From: JAKAGZ01 sp035266865
GTDB lineage: Bacteria; Bacteroidota; Ignavibacteria; Ignavibacteriales; Ignavibacteriaceae
Direction of reading: 5' to 3'
Length of the DNA stretch: 64,000 nt
Assembly: GCA_035266865.1 (NCBI GenBank)
Contig: DATFMR010000011.1
Location: forward strand, 1-64,000
In this document: positions 27,709-37,408 of the stretch, piece by piece
How the letters are laid out: the number at the start of each line of letters is the position of its first letter
Position numbering within the stretch: the stretch's first letter is position 1
The notes under the pieces: model-generated
Databases searched by the model: none
What the model saw: only the letters and a program-made list of their open reading frames with translations
What the model was told of the DNA's origin: nothing
Translations under genes and position numbers: made by a program

Positions 27709-29214
27709 ATGAAACCTAGAAAAATTACTTTTTTTACAACGGTTGCAATTCTTTTATCATTTCAGGTAATTTATCCCCAATCTGAAATAAAAAACAATGT
27801 TTTAAAAGGTCTCAATTATTATTACAATTTTAATTGGACACAAGCCGAATCCATTTTTCAGAAAATAATTGACAAATATCCCGATGATCCCAGGGGTTAT
27901 TATTATGGATCAAGTATTTATTTTTGGTATTATTTCAGCAATAAAGACAAAGATGACCTTAAAAAGTTTTTTGAATATTCAGAGATGGCAATTGATAAAA
28001 CTGTTGCCCTTATAGACAGCCTGAATGATGATCCTGCATTGCTTTATATTTTGGGTGCCAATTACAGCTACAGGGCTATGACGTTCGCTCAAGTGGGGAA
28101 ATTTCTCGATGCAGTTTGGGCTACAAAAAAATCCGAGACTTTTTTAAATAAAGTTATATCAATAGATCCAAACTATTATGATGCCTACCTTGGACTTGGC
28201 CTTTACAATTTTGCTATGGGGCAGATCCCTAAAGCTTTTCAATGGGCATTAAGTCTGGCAGGTATGAAAGGTGACAAGGAAAAAGGTCTAACCTATATAA
28301 AAACTGCTGTTGATCATGGTACATTTTCGAAAGTAGAAGCGAAATTTTATTACTCTCAAATTCTTTCCGATTTTTTTGCGGATAATAATACAGCTATAAG
28401 CTATATGAATAGTTTAATTGCAAAATATCCAAATAATTTATTATTTAAATACTCGCTTGCAATTTTTTATACTAAGGAAAGAAAACTTGACCATGCCGAT
28501 AGGATATTAAAAAAAATTGTTTCCACTAGCAGCAAAAAATTTAATCAACTTATAGCATACTCTAATTTTTTGATTGGTGATAATTTTTTCAAAAAAAATG
28601 ACTTTGACTCGGCCATCGTATACTATAATAGGTTTATACTTTCTACGAATGATAATGATTACACAGGAATTGCTAATTTTAGACTTGGTGTATGTTACAA
28701 ATTCTTAAATCAGGACGATGTTGCACAGACTTATTTTAAAATGGCTGATCGGGGTAATTTGGGTATTGATGACGATATATATGCAAAAAGAAGAGGAAGC
28801 CATTTTAGTAGTGCAAAATTTACTGACGATGATTTAAAAATGGTTCTTTTTAAACATTATGTTGAAGCAGGAAAATATAATAGTGCAATTGATAGTCTTT
28901 CGGAGTTAGTCGCAAGAACCAAGTCTAATGATGTAAAAGCTGAGGCTTTGCTGTATTTAAGTGATGCTTTATATTCAATAGGACAGTATAAAGCATCGAT
29001 AGATACTGCTAAAAGTATAATAGATATTGATGTGGCAAATGAGGACTGGGTTAAACCCTATGCTTGTTATTTTTCTGCTAGGAGTGAGCAAATCCTGGGA
29101 AACAAGGAGGAAACAATGAAATATTTGGAAAAAGCAGATGATTATTCCAACTATGATTATCAGAATAAATTAAAAAACTTGTTGTTTGCTATGAAGAGCC
29201 AAGAAAAAAAGTAG
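27709..29214 (+). CDS. Exported TPR-repeat protein
   Basis: A 501-residue protein with a signal peptide (about 1-23, ending IYPQ). TPR-like helical pairs fill the mature part: GLNYYYNFNWTQAESIFQ, DPRGYYYGSSIYFW, ILGANYSYRAMTF, AYLGLGLYNFAMGQ, ALLYLSDALYSIGQYKAS. This layout is common for periplasmic or outer-membrane scaffold proteins in Bacteroidota. No catalytic motif is visible and function is unknown. It lies between pyrG and purN on the same strand. Confidence 0.82.
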   Translation: MKPRKITFFTTVAILLSFQVIYPQSEIKNNVLKGLNYYYNFNWTQAESIFQKIIDKYPDDPRGYYYGSSIYFWYYFSNKDKDDLKKFFEYSEMAIDKTVALIDSLNDDPALLYILGANYSYRAMTFAQVGKFLDAVWATKKSETFLNKVISIDPNYYDAYLGLGLYNFAMGQIPKAFQWALSLAGMKGDKEKGLTYIKTAVDHGTFSKVEAKFYYSQILSDFFADNNTAISYMNSLIAKYPNNLLFKYSLAIFYTKERKLDHADRILKKIVSTSSKKFNQLIAYSNFLIGDNFFKKNDFDSAIVYYNRFILSTNDNDYTGIANFRLGVCYKFLNQDDVAQTYFKMADRGNLGIDDDIYAKRRGSHFSSAKFTDDDLKMVLFKHYVEAGKYNSAIDSLSELVARTKSNDVKAEALLYLSDALYSIGQYKASIDTAKSIIDIDVANEDWVKPYACYFSARSEQILGNKEETMKYLEKADDYSNYDYQNKLKNLLFAMKSQEKK

Positions 29215-29295
29215 AAAATCTATTATAAAAAACTACTTTAATTGACAATTTTTTATTATTTAGGTAATTTTAACAACTTTTTAAGGCATTTTATA

Positions 29296-29898
29296 TTGAA
29301 AATAGCTGTTTTTGTTTCTGGCAGAGGATCCAATCTGCAGGCTATTTTAGAATCTCGATTAACAAAAGAATCAATTGAAGTTATTGCAGTAATTAGTAAC
29401 AAAAAACAATGCGCGGCATTTGAAATTGCTGAACTGAATTCAATTCCAACCTTTACTGTCGGCAATGAACCTGAAAGTAAAAGTTATTCGCAACTAGTTT
29501 CAATATTGACTGAACTAAAAGTTGAGTTAATAGTACTTGCAGGCTATTTGAAATTAATCCCTTTAGATTTTATAAAAAATTTCAAGGAAAAAATAATAAA
29601 TATCCATCCAGCATTGTTGCCATTGTATGGCGGGAAAGGGATGTACGGGTTGAATGTTCATAAGGCTGTTTTTAATTCCGGTGATAAATTCTCTGGTCCA
29701 ACAATTCATTTTGTTAACGAACGATACGATTCAGGTACAATAATAGCACAGGAAAAAATTGATATCTCCGGAGCCAAATCTCCTGATGATATATCTGATA
29801 TGGTTCTGAAAAAAGAACATGAATTACTCCCTTTTGTAATAAATAAATTTGCAGAAGGAAAAGTGATAATAGAAAGTAATAGGGTTAAAATCCTATAG
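29296..29898 (+). CDS. purN: Phosphoribosylglycinamide formyltransferase
   Basis: A roughly 200-residue enzyme of de novo purine synthesis that transfers a formyl group from 10-formyl-THF to GAR. Motifs: KIAVFVSGRGSNLQAI at the N-terminus (ribonucleotide binding), the catalytic NIHPALLP, and FSGPTIHFVNERYDSGTII with the catalytic Asp. The start is taken as TTG at 29296, which places KIAVF at residue 2 as in homologues; a TTG at 29242 would add 18 residues without family support. purH follows 34 bases later. Confidence 0.92.
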   Translation: MKIAVFVSGRGSNLQAILESRLTKESIEVIAVISNKKQCAAFEIAELNSIPTFTVGNEPESKSYSQLVSILTELKVELIVLAGYLKLIPLDFIKNFKEKIINIHPALLPLYGGKGMYGLNVHKAVFNSGDKFSGPTIHFVNERYDSGTIIAQEKIDISGAKSPDDISDMVLKKEHELLPFVINKFAEGKVIIESNRVKIL

Positions 29899-29932
29899 TA
29901 ATTTTTGAAAAAAGAAATTTTAGGTTTGTAAT

Positions 29933-31450
29933 TTGAAAAATTTAGCACTAGTGAGCGTTTCCGATAAGACAAAAATAATGGAATTTGTAAAAGGCCTGGT
30001 AAAAAATAATTTTGGAATTATTGCTACTGGAAATACCGCAAAAAAATTAAAAGAAGGGGGCATAGAGGTTACAGAAATTAGCGATATTACTGCCTTCCCG
30101 GAAATTTTTGATGGACGGGTAAAAACGCTACATCCTAAAATATTCGGGGGCATTCTCTTTCGACGTGAAAATAAATCAGACCAGAAACAGGCAGATGAGA
30201 ATGAAATTACTCCAATTAATGTGGTCTGCGTTAATCTTTATCCATTTGTAAAAACAGTTGAGAACCCTGATTCAACTAGAGAACAAATCATTGAAAATAT
30301 CGATATTGGAGGACCGAGTCTTATAAGAGCTTCTGCAAAAAATTATAATTATGTGTCTGTGTTAACCAGTCCGGATCAATATGATGATTTTCTTGACGAA
30401 TTGGATACAGGAAATATAAGTGATGAGACCAGGCAAAAATTAGCAGCTGATGCTTTTTCTCACACAGCTTTTTATGATACTTATATTGCAAATTACCTGG
30501 AAAAGGAATTTAAATTGTCCCAAACACATATTAGAATAAATTACCCAAAGGAAAAAGAACTACGCTATGGGGAAAATCCTCATCAGAAAGCTGCTATTTA
30601 CGGGAATTTTCAGAAATATTTTGAACCCTTTCACGGTAAAGAACTTTCTTATAATAATATACTGGATTTAGTTGCAGCAGTTGAACTTGTTGAGGATCTG
30701 GGGGAAACTTCCTGTGCAATTATTAAGCATAATAATCCTGCTGGTGCCTCTACTAGAAATACTTTATTAGAAGCTTATTTAAATGCATTAAAGGGAGACC
30801 CAGTTTCAGCATTCGGGGGAATCGTAACTTTTACTTCAACTATTGATGTAGAAGTTGCAGAAAAGTTAAATGAAATTTTTCTGGAAATTGTATGTGCACC
30901 CTCATTTACAGATGAAGCTATAAAAATCTTAATGAAGAAAAGAGATCGAAGATTATTAAAACAATTGAGACCTTTAAAAGGAAATCGTTCTATTTTGAAA
31001 AATATTCCGGGTGGAATTATTGCACAGGATGTTGATGATATTACAGTAATAAACAATAAACTGAAAATTGTATCGCAGAAGAAACCAGCAAATGATGAAA
31101 TGGAAGATCTTTTATTTGCTTGGAAAATTGCTAAGCACACCAGGTCGAATGCAATTGTATTTGCTAAAGATAAAGCAGCACTCGGTGTAGGGGCAGGTCA
31201 AATGTCGAGATTGGATTCATCCAAACTTGCAAAAATGAAAGCTGAAGAGCATGGACTTGATTTGACAAATTCAGTTGCAGCTTCGGATGCATTCTTCCCA
31301 TTTGCAGATGGGTTAGAAGAAATAATTAAATGCGGGGCAACAGCTGTAATTCAACCAGGCGGTTCAGTTAGGGACGCTGAAGTAATTGATGCAGCAAATA
31401 AACATAATATTTCCATGGTTTTCACCGGTATCAGACATTTTAAACATTAA
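29933..31450 (+). CDS. purH: Bifunctional AICAR formyltransferase / IMP cyclohydrolase
   Basis: A 505-residue enzyme for the last two steps of IMP synthesis. The N-terminal MGS-like cyclohydrolase domain (about 1-190) has ALVSVSDKTKI, IIATGNTAKKL, FDGRVKTLHPKIFGG and NIDIGGPSLIRASAKN. The C-terminal AICAR transformylase has RYGENPHQKAAIYG, the catalytic-site IIKHNNPAGAS, and SDAFFPFADG. The start is a TTG (29933). Length is close to the usual 510-530. It is followed after eight bases by mreB, though that is probably a separate functional set. Confidence 0.96.
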   Translation: MKNLALVSVSDKTKIMEFVKGLVKNNFGIIATGNTAKKLKEGGIEVTEISDITAFPEIFDGRVKTLHPKIFGGILFRRENKSDQKQADENEITPINVVCVNLYPFVKTVENPDSTREQIIENIDIGGPSLIRASAKNYNYVSVLTSPDQYDDFLDELDTGNISDETRQKLAADAFSHTAFYDTYIANYLEKEFKLSQTHIRINYPKEKELRYGENPHQKAAIYGNFQKYFEPFHGKELSYNNILDLVAAVELVEDLGETSCAIIKHNNPAGASTRNTLLEAYLNALKGDPVSAFGGIVTFTSTIDVEVAEKLNEIFLEIVCAPSFTDEAIKILMKKRDRRLLKQLRPLKGNRSILKNIPGGIIAQDVDDITVINNKLKIVSQKKPANDEMEDLLFAWKIAKHTRSNAIVFAKDKAALGVGAGQMSRLDSSKLAKMKAEEHGLDLTNSVAASDAFFPFADGLEEIIKCGATAVIQPGGSVRDAEVIDAANKHNISMVFTGIRHFKH

Positions 31451-31458
31451 GAGGCAAT

Positions 31459-32484
31459 ATGGGAATTTTTGATTTTTTTTCCGCTGATATAGCTATAGAT
31501 CTGGGGACAGCCAATACCTTGATTTATGTAAAAGGGAAAGGTATTGTTTTGAATGAACCTTCAATTGTAGCCTTCGATAGAAATACGAAAAAAATTATTG
31601 CTCTTGGTAATAAGGCTAAAGAGATGCAGGGAAGAGAACACAAAGAAATTAGAGTAACTCGCCCGATGCGTGACGGAGTTATTGCTGATTTCGAAATAGC
31701 TGAAGGAATGATAAGAGCATTTATCAAACAGGTTAGAGCAGGTGCATTGTCAAGCAGGAGGGTAATTGTTGCGGTTCCAAGCGGAGTAACTGAAGTTGAA
31801 AAAAGAGCGGTGCGTGATAGTGCAGAGCATGCCGGTGCAAAAGAAGTACATTTAATTGCAGAACCAATGTCTGCTGCTATAGGAATTGGAATTGACGTTG
31901 AAGCCCCTGTTGGAAATATAATCATAGATATTGGTGGCGGCACAACTGAGATTGCAGTAATTGCGCTATCAGGAATTGTAAATGAGGAGTCAATTCGTAT
32001 TGCGGGAGATGAAATGAATTATGCGATAATGCAATACTTTAAAAAGAATCATAATATTTTAATCGGTGAAAGAACCAGCGAAGCAATTAAATGTGAAGTT
32101 GGGTCAGCAGTCCCGCTTAAAGAAGAAATTACAATTCAGGTAAAAGGAAGAGATCTCGTTGGTGGAGTGCCAAAAACTACTGAAGTAAGTTCAGTGGAGA
32201 TCAGGGAAGCCTTGAATGAATCAATTTCACAAATAGTTGATGCCGTAAAGCAATCACTTGAACGAACACCACCCGAATTATCTGCTGATATACTTGACCG
32301 TGGTGTAATGTTAACTGGAGGCGGAGCTTTATTAAAGGGATTTGACGAGAGAATTAGAATGGAAACTAATTTACCGGTGCACGTTGCTGAAGATCCGCTT
32401 ACAGCTGTTGTAAGGGGGGCTGGAAAAGTAATCGATAATCTAAATCATTATTCGAAAGTTTTAATTCGAAATAGAAGATATTAA
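31459..32484 (+). CDS. mreB: Rod shape-determining protein MreB
   Basis: A 341-residue actin-like cytoskeletal ATPase that guides lateral wall synthesis. It has the phosphate-1 motif IDLGTANTLIYVKGKG, phosphate-2 IIDIGGGTTEIAVI and the adenosine motif LTGGGALLKGFDERI. It starts with an RBS-like AGAGG upstream of the ATG. It heads the elongasome cluster mreB-mreC-mreD-pbp2-rodA, with overlaps or zero spacing between all members, which predicts a rod-shaped cell. Confidence 0.97.
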   Translation: MGIFDFFSADIAIDLGTANTLIYVKGKGIVLNEPSIVAFDRNTKKIIALGNKAKEMQGREHKEIRVTRPMRDGVIADFEIAEGMIRAFIKQVRAGALSSRRVIVAVPSGVTEVEKRAVRDSAEHAGAKEVHLIAEPMSAAIGIGIDVEAPVGNIIIDIGGGTTEIAVIALSGIVNEESIRIAGDEMNYAIMQYFKKNHNILIGERTSEAIKCEVGSAVPLKEEITIQVKGRDLVGGVPKTTEVSSVEIREALNESISQIVDAVKQSLERTPPELSADILDRGVMLTGGGALLKGFDERIRMETNLPVHVAEDPLTAVVRGAGKVIDNLNHYSKVLIRNRRY

Positions 32485-33317
32485 TGGTAAGATTTTTCTT
32501 ACGAATTTGGGAAAATTTTAAAGAGTATATTATTCTCGTTATACTCCTAATTACAAGTCTTTTTACAATCTCGTTTAACAAATCACCTGCTGTAAGAAAT
32601 GTCAGAGCTACTGCTTTTGGAAGTTTTGCCGTTGTTACATCTTTAGTTTCTGATCTCACCAGTATTGCAAAGATTAAAAGTGAAAATAGAAGATTAAGAG
32701 AAATTAACGCTGAATTAATGATGCAGGTTAACAGGCTGCGTGAATTTGGAATCCAAAATGCGGAATTGAAAAATTTGCTTGTTTTAAAGGATTCCAGTGG
32801 TTACCCATTAATTCCTGCAAGTGTAGTCTCAAAATCCATAAGTGCGTCTCAAAGCACAATTACCTTGAATGCAGGAAAAAATGAGGGTGTTAGGCCAGGA
32901 ATGCCCGTAATTAATGATCTTGGATTAATAGGTATTGTATTCAATACGTCAGATGATTTTTCAATAGTAAGAACATTGAAAAATATAGATGTAAAGATTG
33001 CTGTTAAAGATGAAAGAACCCGGATTGACGGGATTATGAAATGGAATGGTGATGAACTTGTTATTATTAATGTGCCCAAAACTTATGATGTGCAGCCCGG
33101 AGACAGAATAATAACTTCTGAAATAAGTTCCATAATTCCTGTACCATTGCCGGTTGGAATTGCAACAGGAATTACAAAGGTATCAACAGGAATTTTTAAC
33201 GAAGTAAGGGTTAGGCCTTTTGTTGATTTCAATAGGGTAGAACATGTCTTTATATTAAAGCTGGTTGAAAGTGTTGAAAAAAATAATTTAGAATTAAATT
33301 TTTATAATCGGAAATAA
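32484..33317 (+). CDS. mreC: Rod shape-determining protein MreC
   Basis: A 277-residue bitopic protein of the elongation complex. One N-terminal membrane helix (about residues 16-32) is followed by a coiled coil (about 62-100; IKSENRRLREINAELMMQVNRLRE) and the beta-rich periplasmic MreC core with VVSKSISASQSTITLNAGKNEGVRPGMPV and a second GDRIITSEISSIIPVPLPVG stretch. Its ATG overlaps the mreB stop by one base. Known role: links MreB to PBP2 and RodA. Confidence 0.95.
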   Translation: MVRFFLRIWENFKEYIILVILLITSLFTISFNKSPAVRNVRATAFGSFAVVTSLVSDLTSIAKIKSENRRLREINAELMMQVNRLREFGIQNAELKNLLVLKDSSGYPLIPASVVSKSISASQSTITLNAGKNEGVRPGMPVINDLGLIGIVFNTSDDFSIVRTLKNIDVKIAVKDERTRIDGIMKWNGDELVIINVPKTYDVQPGDRIITSEISSIIPVPLPVGIATGITKVSTGIFNEVRVRPFVDFNRVEHVFILKLVESVEKNNLELNFYNRK

Positions 33318-33806
33318 ATGAGAGCAAAATATTACATCCCGATACTCTTATTTTTCCCTGTTCTTGTCATCCAAATTACTGTTATACCTTTAATTGCAAT
33401 TAATGGTATAATCCCGGATTTGATTATAATTTTACTTGTATTCTACACGATGCGGAACAATCAGATATACGGAACTGTATTGGGATTTATTTTTGGTTTT
33501 CTTTTTGATCTTCTCACTGGTACTTTGTTGGGGAGTTCTATGCTGGCAAAGACAACCTCTGGATTTATTGCAGGTTATTTTTCCAATGAAAATAAAAGAG
33601 AAAATTATTTTAAGTCCTATAATTTTGCTCTAATAGTTTTATTGTGTTCAGTATTGAATTCTGTAATAATTTCCTTTTTCAGCAGTGTTGACGTAAATAC
33701 GAACTTGGTGGCTATGATATTTCAGTTAGGCCTGTTACCTGGTTTTTATACTTCAATAATTAGTTTAATTATAATAATTTTTTATCCTCGCAGGAGTTTT
33801 TCTTGA
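33318..33806 (+). CDS. mreD: Rod shape-determining protein MreD
   Basis: A 162-residue integral membrane protein with about five hydrophobic helices, typical of MreD (GIIPDLIIILLVF, GTVLGFIFGFLFDLLTGTLLGSSMLAKT). It begins immediately after mreC and overlaps the next gene by four bases. It acts in the elongation complex, probably as a membrane partner of MreC. Confidence 0.93.
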   Translation: MRAKYYIPILLFFPVLVIQITVIPLIAINGIIPDLIIILLVFYTMRNNQIYGTVLGFIFGFLFDLLTGTLLGSSMLAKTTSGFIAGYFSNENKRENYFKSYNFALIVLLCSVLNSVIISFFSSVDVNTNLVAMIFQLGLLPGFYTSIISLIIIIFYPRRSFS

Positions 33807-35641
33807 GGTCTGAAAATTTTGCTTCTCTCAAAAGACGATCTACTCTTTATTTTATTATAATTGGAGTTTTCTCTTTACTGATCTTCAGGCTATTCCAAAT
33901 GCAGATTCTTCAATATACAAGTTATGATGAAAAATCTGCTAATAACAGCATCAAGAGTATTGAACAAATACCACTCCGTGGAATATTCTATGATAGAAAT
34001 ATGAATGTTATTGTTAGTAATATTCCAGCTTATACAGTAAGAATAACACCATCTGAATATGATAGAAAATTAAATCACCTTCTTGAAACCGTTTTGGATG
34101 TTGATTCTGGCTATATAGATAAAATATTGAAGGATAACCGAATCTATTCGAGATATAACCCTATAAGAATTAAGAGAGGAGTTGATTTTAAGGTTATTTC
34201 ATGGCTGGAAGAAAATTCTGAAAATTTGCCGGGTGTTGATTACATAGTTGAGATGCAAAGGGGATATCCTAGTGATATTCGGGGTTCTCAAATGTTCGGA
34301 TATACAAAGGAAATATCACCTCAAACACTACAGAAGGATACATCAGGATATTATAAGCCGGGAGATTATGTCGGCAATAACGGAATTGAAAAATCTTACG
34401 AAGATTTCCTTCGGGGTGAAAAAGGATACAATTATATCCTTGTTGATTCAAAGAGGCGCGAACTTGGCAAATTTAAAGACGGTGAAATTGATAAGCCTTC
34501 AGTAAAGGGAAATGATCTTGTTTTAACAATCGATGAGTTTGTTCAGCAGGTTGCAGAGGAAAGTTTAAAGGGAAAACGAGGGGCGGTGGTTGCTATTGAA
34601 CCTAAGACGGGTGAAATACTTGCTCTTGCCAGTGCACCTGATTTTAATCTAAAAGAATTTTCATATGTAACATCTAAGGACTATTTAAATGAACTATATA
34701 ATGATCCAGCCAAACCATTTTTTAATCGTGCAACAATGTCTGCAAAACCTCCAGGTTCTACATTTAAACCGCTGGAAGCATTAGCTGCCCTTGATATGGA
34801 TATCATAAGTACCACAACAACTTATAATTGCACTGGTGGACAAACATTTTTCGGCAGGTACTTTAAATGTGATGATGTGCATGGCAAATTGAATGTAGTG
34901 CATGCAATAGAAAAATCCTGTAATGTATATTTCTATAATCTTATTTATAAAATAGGTATGGTAAAGTGGCATGAGTATGCCAATAAATTTGGTTTTGGAA
35001 GTGAAACACATCTTGATATTGGAAATGAAGTTGCAGGATTGTTACCTGATGCAAATTATTACGAAAAATTATATGGAAAAGAGTGGCCTAAAAGTATAAT
35101 GGCAAGTCTTGGAATAGGACAAGGTGAAGTAAATGTAACTCCGATTCAACTAGCACAATATACAGCCCTTCTTGCAAATAATGGAATATCCTTTACACCT
35201 CATCTTGTAAAAGGATATATTGATAACCAAAGCAAAAAACTAGTTCCTATTAAAAACGCAAAAAAAATTAATGTTCACATTGATAAAAAAGCTTTCGATA
35301 TTGTTAAGGAAGGTATGTTCCTCGTTGTAAATGGTTCCGGTACTGCGGCAGCAAGTCGAATAAAAGATATTCAGATGGCGGGTAAAACAGGCACAGCACA
35401 AAACCCACATGGCAAAGATCATGCTCTTTTTATCGGATTTGCTCCTTTTAATGATCCCCAAATAGCAGTTGCTGTAGTCGTGGAAAATGTTGGATTTGGG
35501 GCAACCTGGGCAGCTCCTATTGCAAAAAAAATTGTTGAGGCTTATCTGAAGAGAGATGAGTATAAAAATGATCTTCTCTCAGATGATAAAATTGCTTTAG
35601 GAAATAGCAGTCAGAATTCGGGGGCAAAATTTGAGAATTGA
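33803..35641 (+). CDS. mrdA: Penicillin-binding protein 2
   Basis: A 612-residue peptidoglycan transpeptidase of the elongation machinery. A membrane anchor (about 13-31) precedes the dimerisation/pedestal region (RGIFYDRNMNVIVSNIPAY). The transpeptidase domain has Ser319 in the S-x-x-K motif (GSTFKP), the SCN motif in KSCNVYFYN and KTGTAQ. It uses a TTG start (33803) overlapping the mreD stop (TTGA) and overlaps rodA by eleven bases. It would be a beta-lactam target. Confidence 0.95.
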   Translation: MRSENFASLKRRSTLYFIIIGVFSLLIFRLFQMQILQYTSYDEKSANNSIKSIEQIPLRGIFYDRNMNVIVSNIPAYTVRITPSEYDRKLNHLLETVLDVDSGYIDKILKDNRIYSRYNPIRIKRGVDFKVISWLEENSENLPGVDYIVEMQRGYPSDIRGSQMFGYTKEISPQTLQKDTSGYYKPGDYVGNNGIEKSYEDFLRGEKGYNYILVDSKRRELGKFKDGEIDKPSVKGNDLVLTIDEFVQQVAEESLKGKRGAVVAIEPKTGEILALASAPDFNLKEFSYVTSKDYLNELYNDPAKPFFNRATMSAKPPGSTFKPLEALAALDMDIISTTTTYNCTGGQTFFGRYFKCDDVHGKLNVVHAIEKSCNVYFYNLIYKIGMVKWHEYANKFGFGSETHLDIGNEVAGLLPDANYYEKLYGKEWPKSIMASLGIGQGEVNVTPIQLAQYTALLANNGISFTPHLVKGYIDNQSKKLVPIKNAKKINVHIDKKAFDIVKEGMFLVVNGSGTAAASRIKDIQMAGKTGTAQNPHGKDHALFIGFAPFNDPQIAVAVVVENVGFGATWAAPIAKKIVEAYLKRDEYKNDLLSDDKIALGNSSQNSGAKFEN

Positions 35642-36860
35642 TTACAAACTGCAAGATAAATTTGACCTTGGATTGTTCATTCCGTTGATATTACTTTATT
35701 GCCTTGGACTTGCTGCAATTTTTAGCTCAACTATTAATAATCCTCTGGCAAATGGAAATTTTGAAAAACAGTTAATATTTGGAATAGGTGCCTTAATAGT
35801 ATTTTTTATTACTTACTCACTACCGACAAATACATTCAGATTTATAGCAGTACCCACTTATTTACTTTCATTGTTATTTCTGCTTATTGTTATTCTTATA
35901 GGCCGTAGAATTGCCGGTCAGAAAAGTTGGTTGCATTTCGGACTTATTGGGTTCCAACCTTCTGAACTTGCTAAAATTGGTATGATAATGGGCGTATCCT
36001 ATTTTTTGAGCAAAAGAAATACTGATATTGATACTTTTAAAGATATTCTTCTGTCACTAGCCATTGGGTTTATACCGGTTGCATTAATATTATTAGAACC
36101 GGATATGGGAACTGTTATAGTTTTTATAGGGACAATCTTAATCCTACTTTTTTGGAAGGGGATAAGTTTGTTTGGAATGTTTGTTGTGCTTTCCCCAGGT
36201 GTTGTTGCATTTGCTTCGATATTTGGGAAAGTTTATTTTGTGGTTGCTCTGGTAGTAGTTGCAATTGGATTATTTCTCTTTAAAAAAGACCTGTTCTTCA
36301 GCGGATCTATTTTTGCAGTAAACCTTGGTGCAGGATTTTTTGCTGATTACGTATTTAAAGCTTTAAGTCCTCATCAACAATTACGTATTCAATCATTCCT
36401 AAATCCCTCTGCTGATCCTCTAGGAGCTGGATACAATTCAATACAAGCAAAAGTTGCAATTGGATCCGGGGGGTTTTGGGGAAAGGGTTTTTTAAATGGG
36501 CATCAAACACAGTTACAATTTATACCTGAACAATGGACTGATTTTATTTATTGTGTAATTGGTGAAGAGTTCGGTTTCATTGGAAGCATATTTGTTCTTG
36601 TTTTGTTCTTAATATTATTGATGAGGATCTTTAAAATTGCAGCGACAACTAAGGATGAATTTTTAAGCCTTATTATCATAGGTATTTTTTCAATATTTTT
36701 TATTCACCTAATTGTAAATATTGGAATGACAGTGGGGATTATGCCTGTAATTGGCATACCATTACCATTTGTTAGTTATGGAGGAAGTTCCTTGCTCGTA
36801 AATATGTTTATGCTTGGTATTGTTGCAAATGTATACAGAACTAGAAGAAACTATACATAA
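35631..36860 (+). CDS. rodA: Rod shape-determining protein RodA (SEDS glycosyltransferase)
   Basis: A 409-residue polytopic protein with about ten helices that polymerises lipid II for side-wall growth. SEDS signatures include SWLHFGLIGFQPSELAKIG, EPDMGTVIVF, the catalytic-loop region (NGHQTQLQFIPEQWTDFIYCVIGEEFGF) and GIPLPFVSYGGSSLL. The TTG start (35631) lies within the end of the PBP2 gene, so the pair is translationally coupled. Its stop is ten bases before the degraded dcd sequence. Confidence 0.95.
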   Translation: MRIDYKLQDKFDLGLFIPLILLYCLGLAAIFSSTINNPLANGNFEKQLIFGIGALIVFFITYSLPTNTFRFIAVPTYLLSLLFLLIVILIGRRIAGQKSWLHFGLIGFQPSELAKIGMIMGVSYFLSKRNTDIDTFKDILLSLAIGFIPVALILLEPDMGTVIVFIGTILILLFWKGISLFGMFVVLSPGVVAFASIFGKVYFVVALVVVAIGLFLFKKDLFFSGSIFAVNLGAGFFADYVFKALSPHQQLRIQSFLNPSADPLGAGYNSIQAKVAIGSGGFWGKGFLNGHQTQLQFIPEQWTDFIYCVIGEEFGFIGSIFVLVLFLILLMRIFKIAATTKDEFLSLIIIGIFSIFFIHLIVNIGMTVGIMPVIGIPLPFVSYGGSSLLVNMFMLGIVANVYRTRRNYT

Positions 36861-36869
36861 GAAGAAATA

Positions 36870-37408
36870 TTGATCCTATCAGATACAAAGTTCTTGAAGA
36901 AATGAAACGGGAAACGATAATAATTGAACCTTTTAGAAGGAAAAATCTTGGGACAAATAGTTACGATGTCCATTTAGGCAAATAGCTTACAGTTTATGAA
37001 AATGAAATTCTTGATGCAAAATTCATAACAAAGTTAAAAAATTTGAAATATCAGATGAAGGAATAATCCTTTTGCCTTCAAAATTATATCTGGGTGTAAC
37101 GGAAGAATATACGGAAACAAGAAACTTTGTTCCTTTTGTTGACAGAAAATCTAGTACCCGGGATATTAGGAATTGATATTTATGCAACTGCGGGAAAGGG
37201 TGATGCAGGTTTTTGCAATTATTGGACTCTTGAAATTTCTGTTAAGGTTCCTGTGAAAAATTATAAAGGAATGCCAATAGATCAGATAATTTATTTTGAA
37301 ATGAAGAACGGAATATTAACAACATACGATAAAAAGAAAAGCACTAAATATAATCAAAGGACAGAATATCCTGTCGAATCCATGATGTTCAAAAATTTTA
37401 ATCCTTAA
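36870..37408 (+). pseudogene. dcd: Decayed dCTP deaminase gene
   Basis: Pieces in three frames read as consecutive parts of a dCTP deaminase: ILSDTK, then TIIIEPFRRKNLGTNSYDVHLGK, then TVYENEILDAK, then KLYLGVTEEYTETRNFVPF, then LGIDIYATAGKGDAGFCNYW and YPVESMMFKN. Four lesions break it: a one-base loss near 36888, a TAG at 36983-36985 where the family has a Tyr-like residue, a one-base loss near 37022, and an extra base near 37157. The last frame ends at 37408, overlapping the pyrF ATG. An intact enzyme would make dUTP from dCTP. The well-kept residues between lesions suggest recent loss; clustered sequencing error is the alternative. Confidence 0.88.

Noticed and set aside
37127..37408. A 93-residue open frame that could be called a small intact gene
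   Set aside because: It is the C-terminal fragment of the broken dcd; its first residues are out of frame with the homologous protein.
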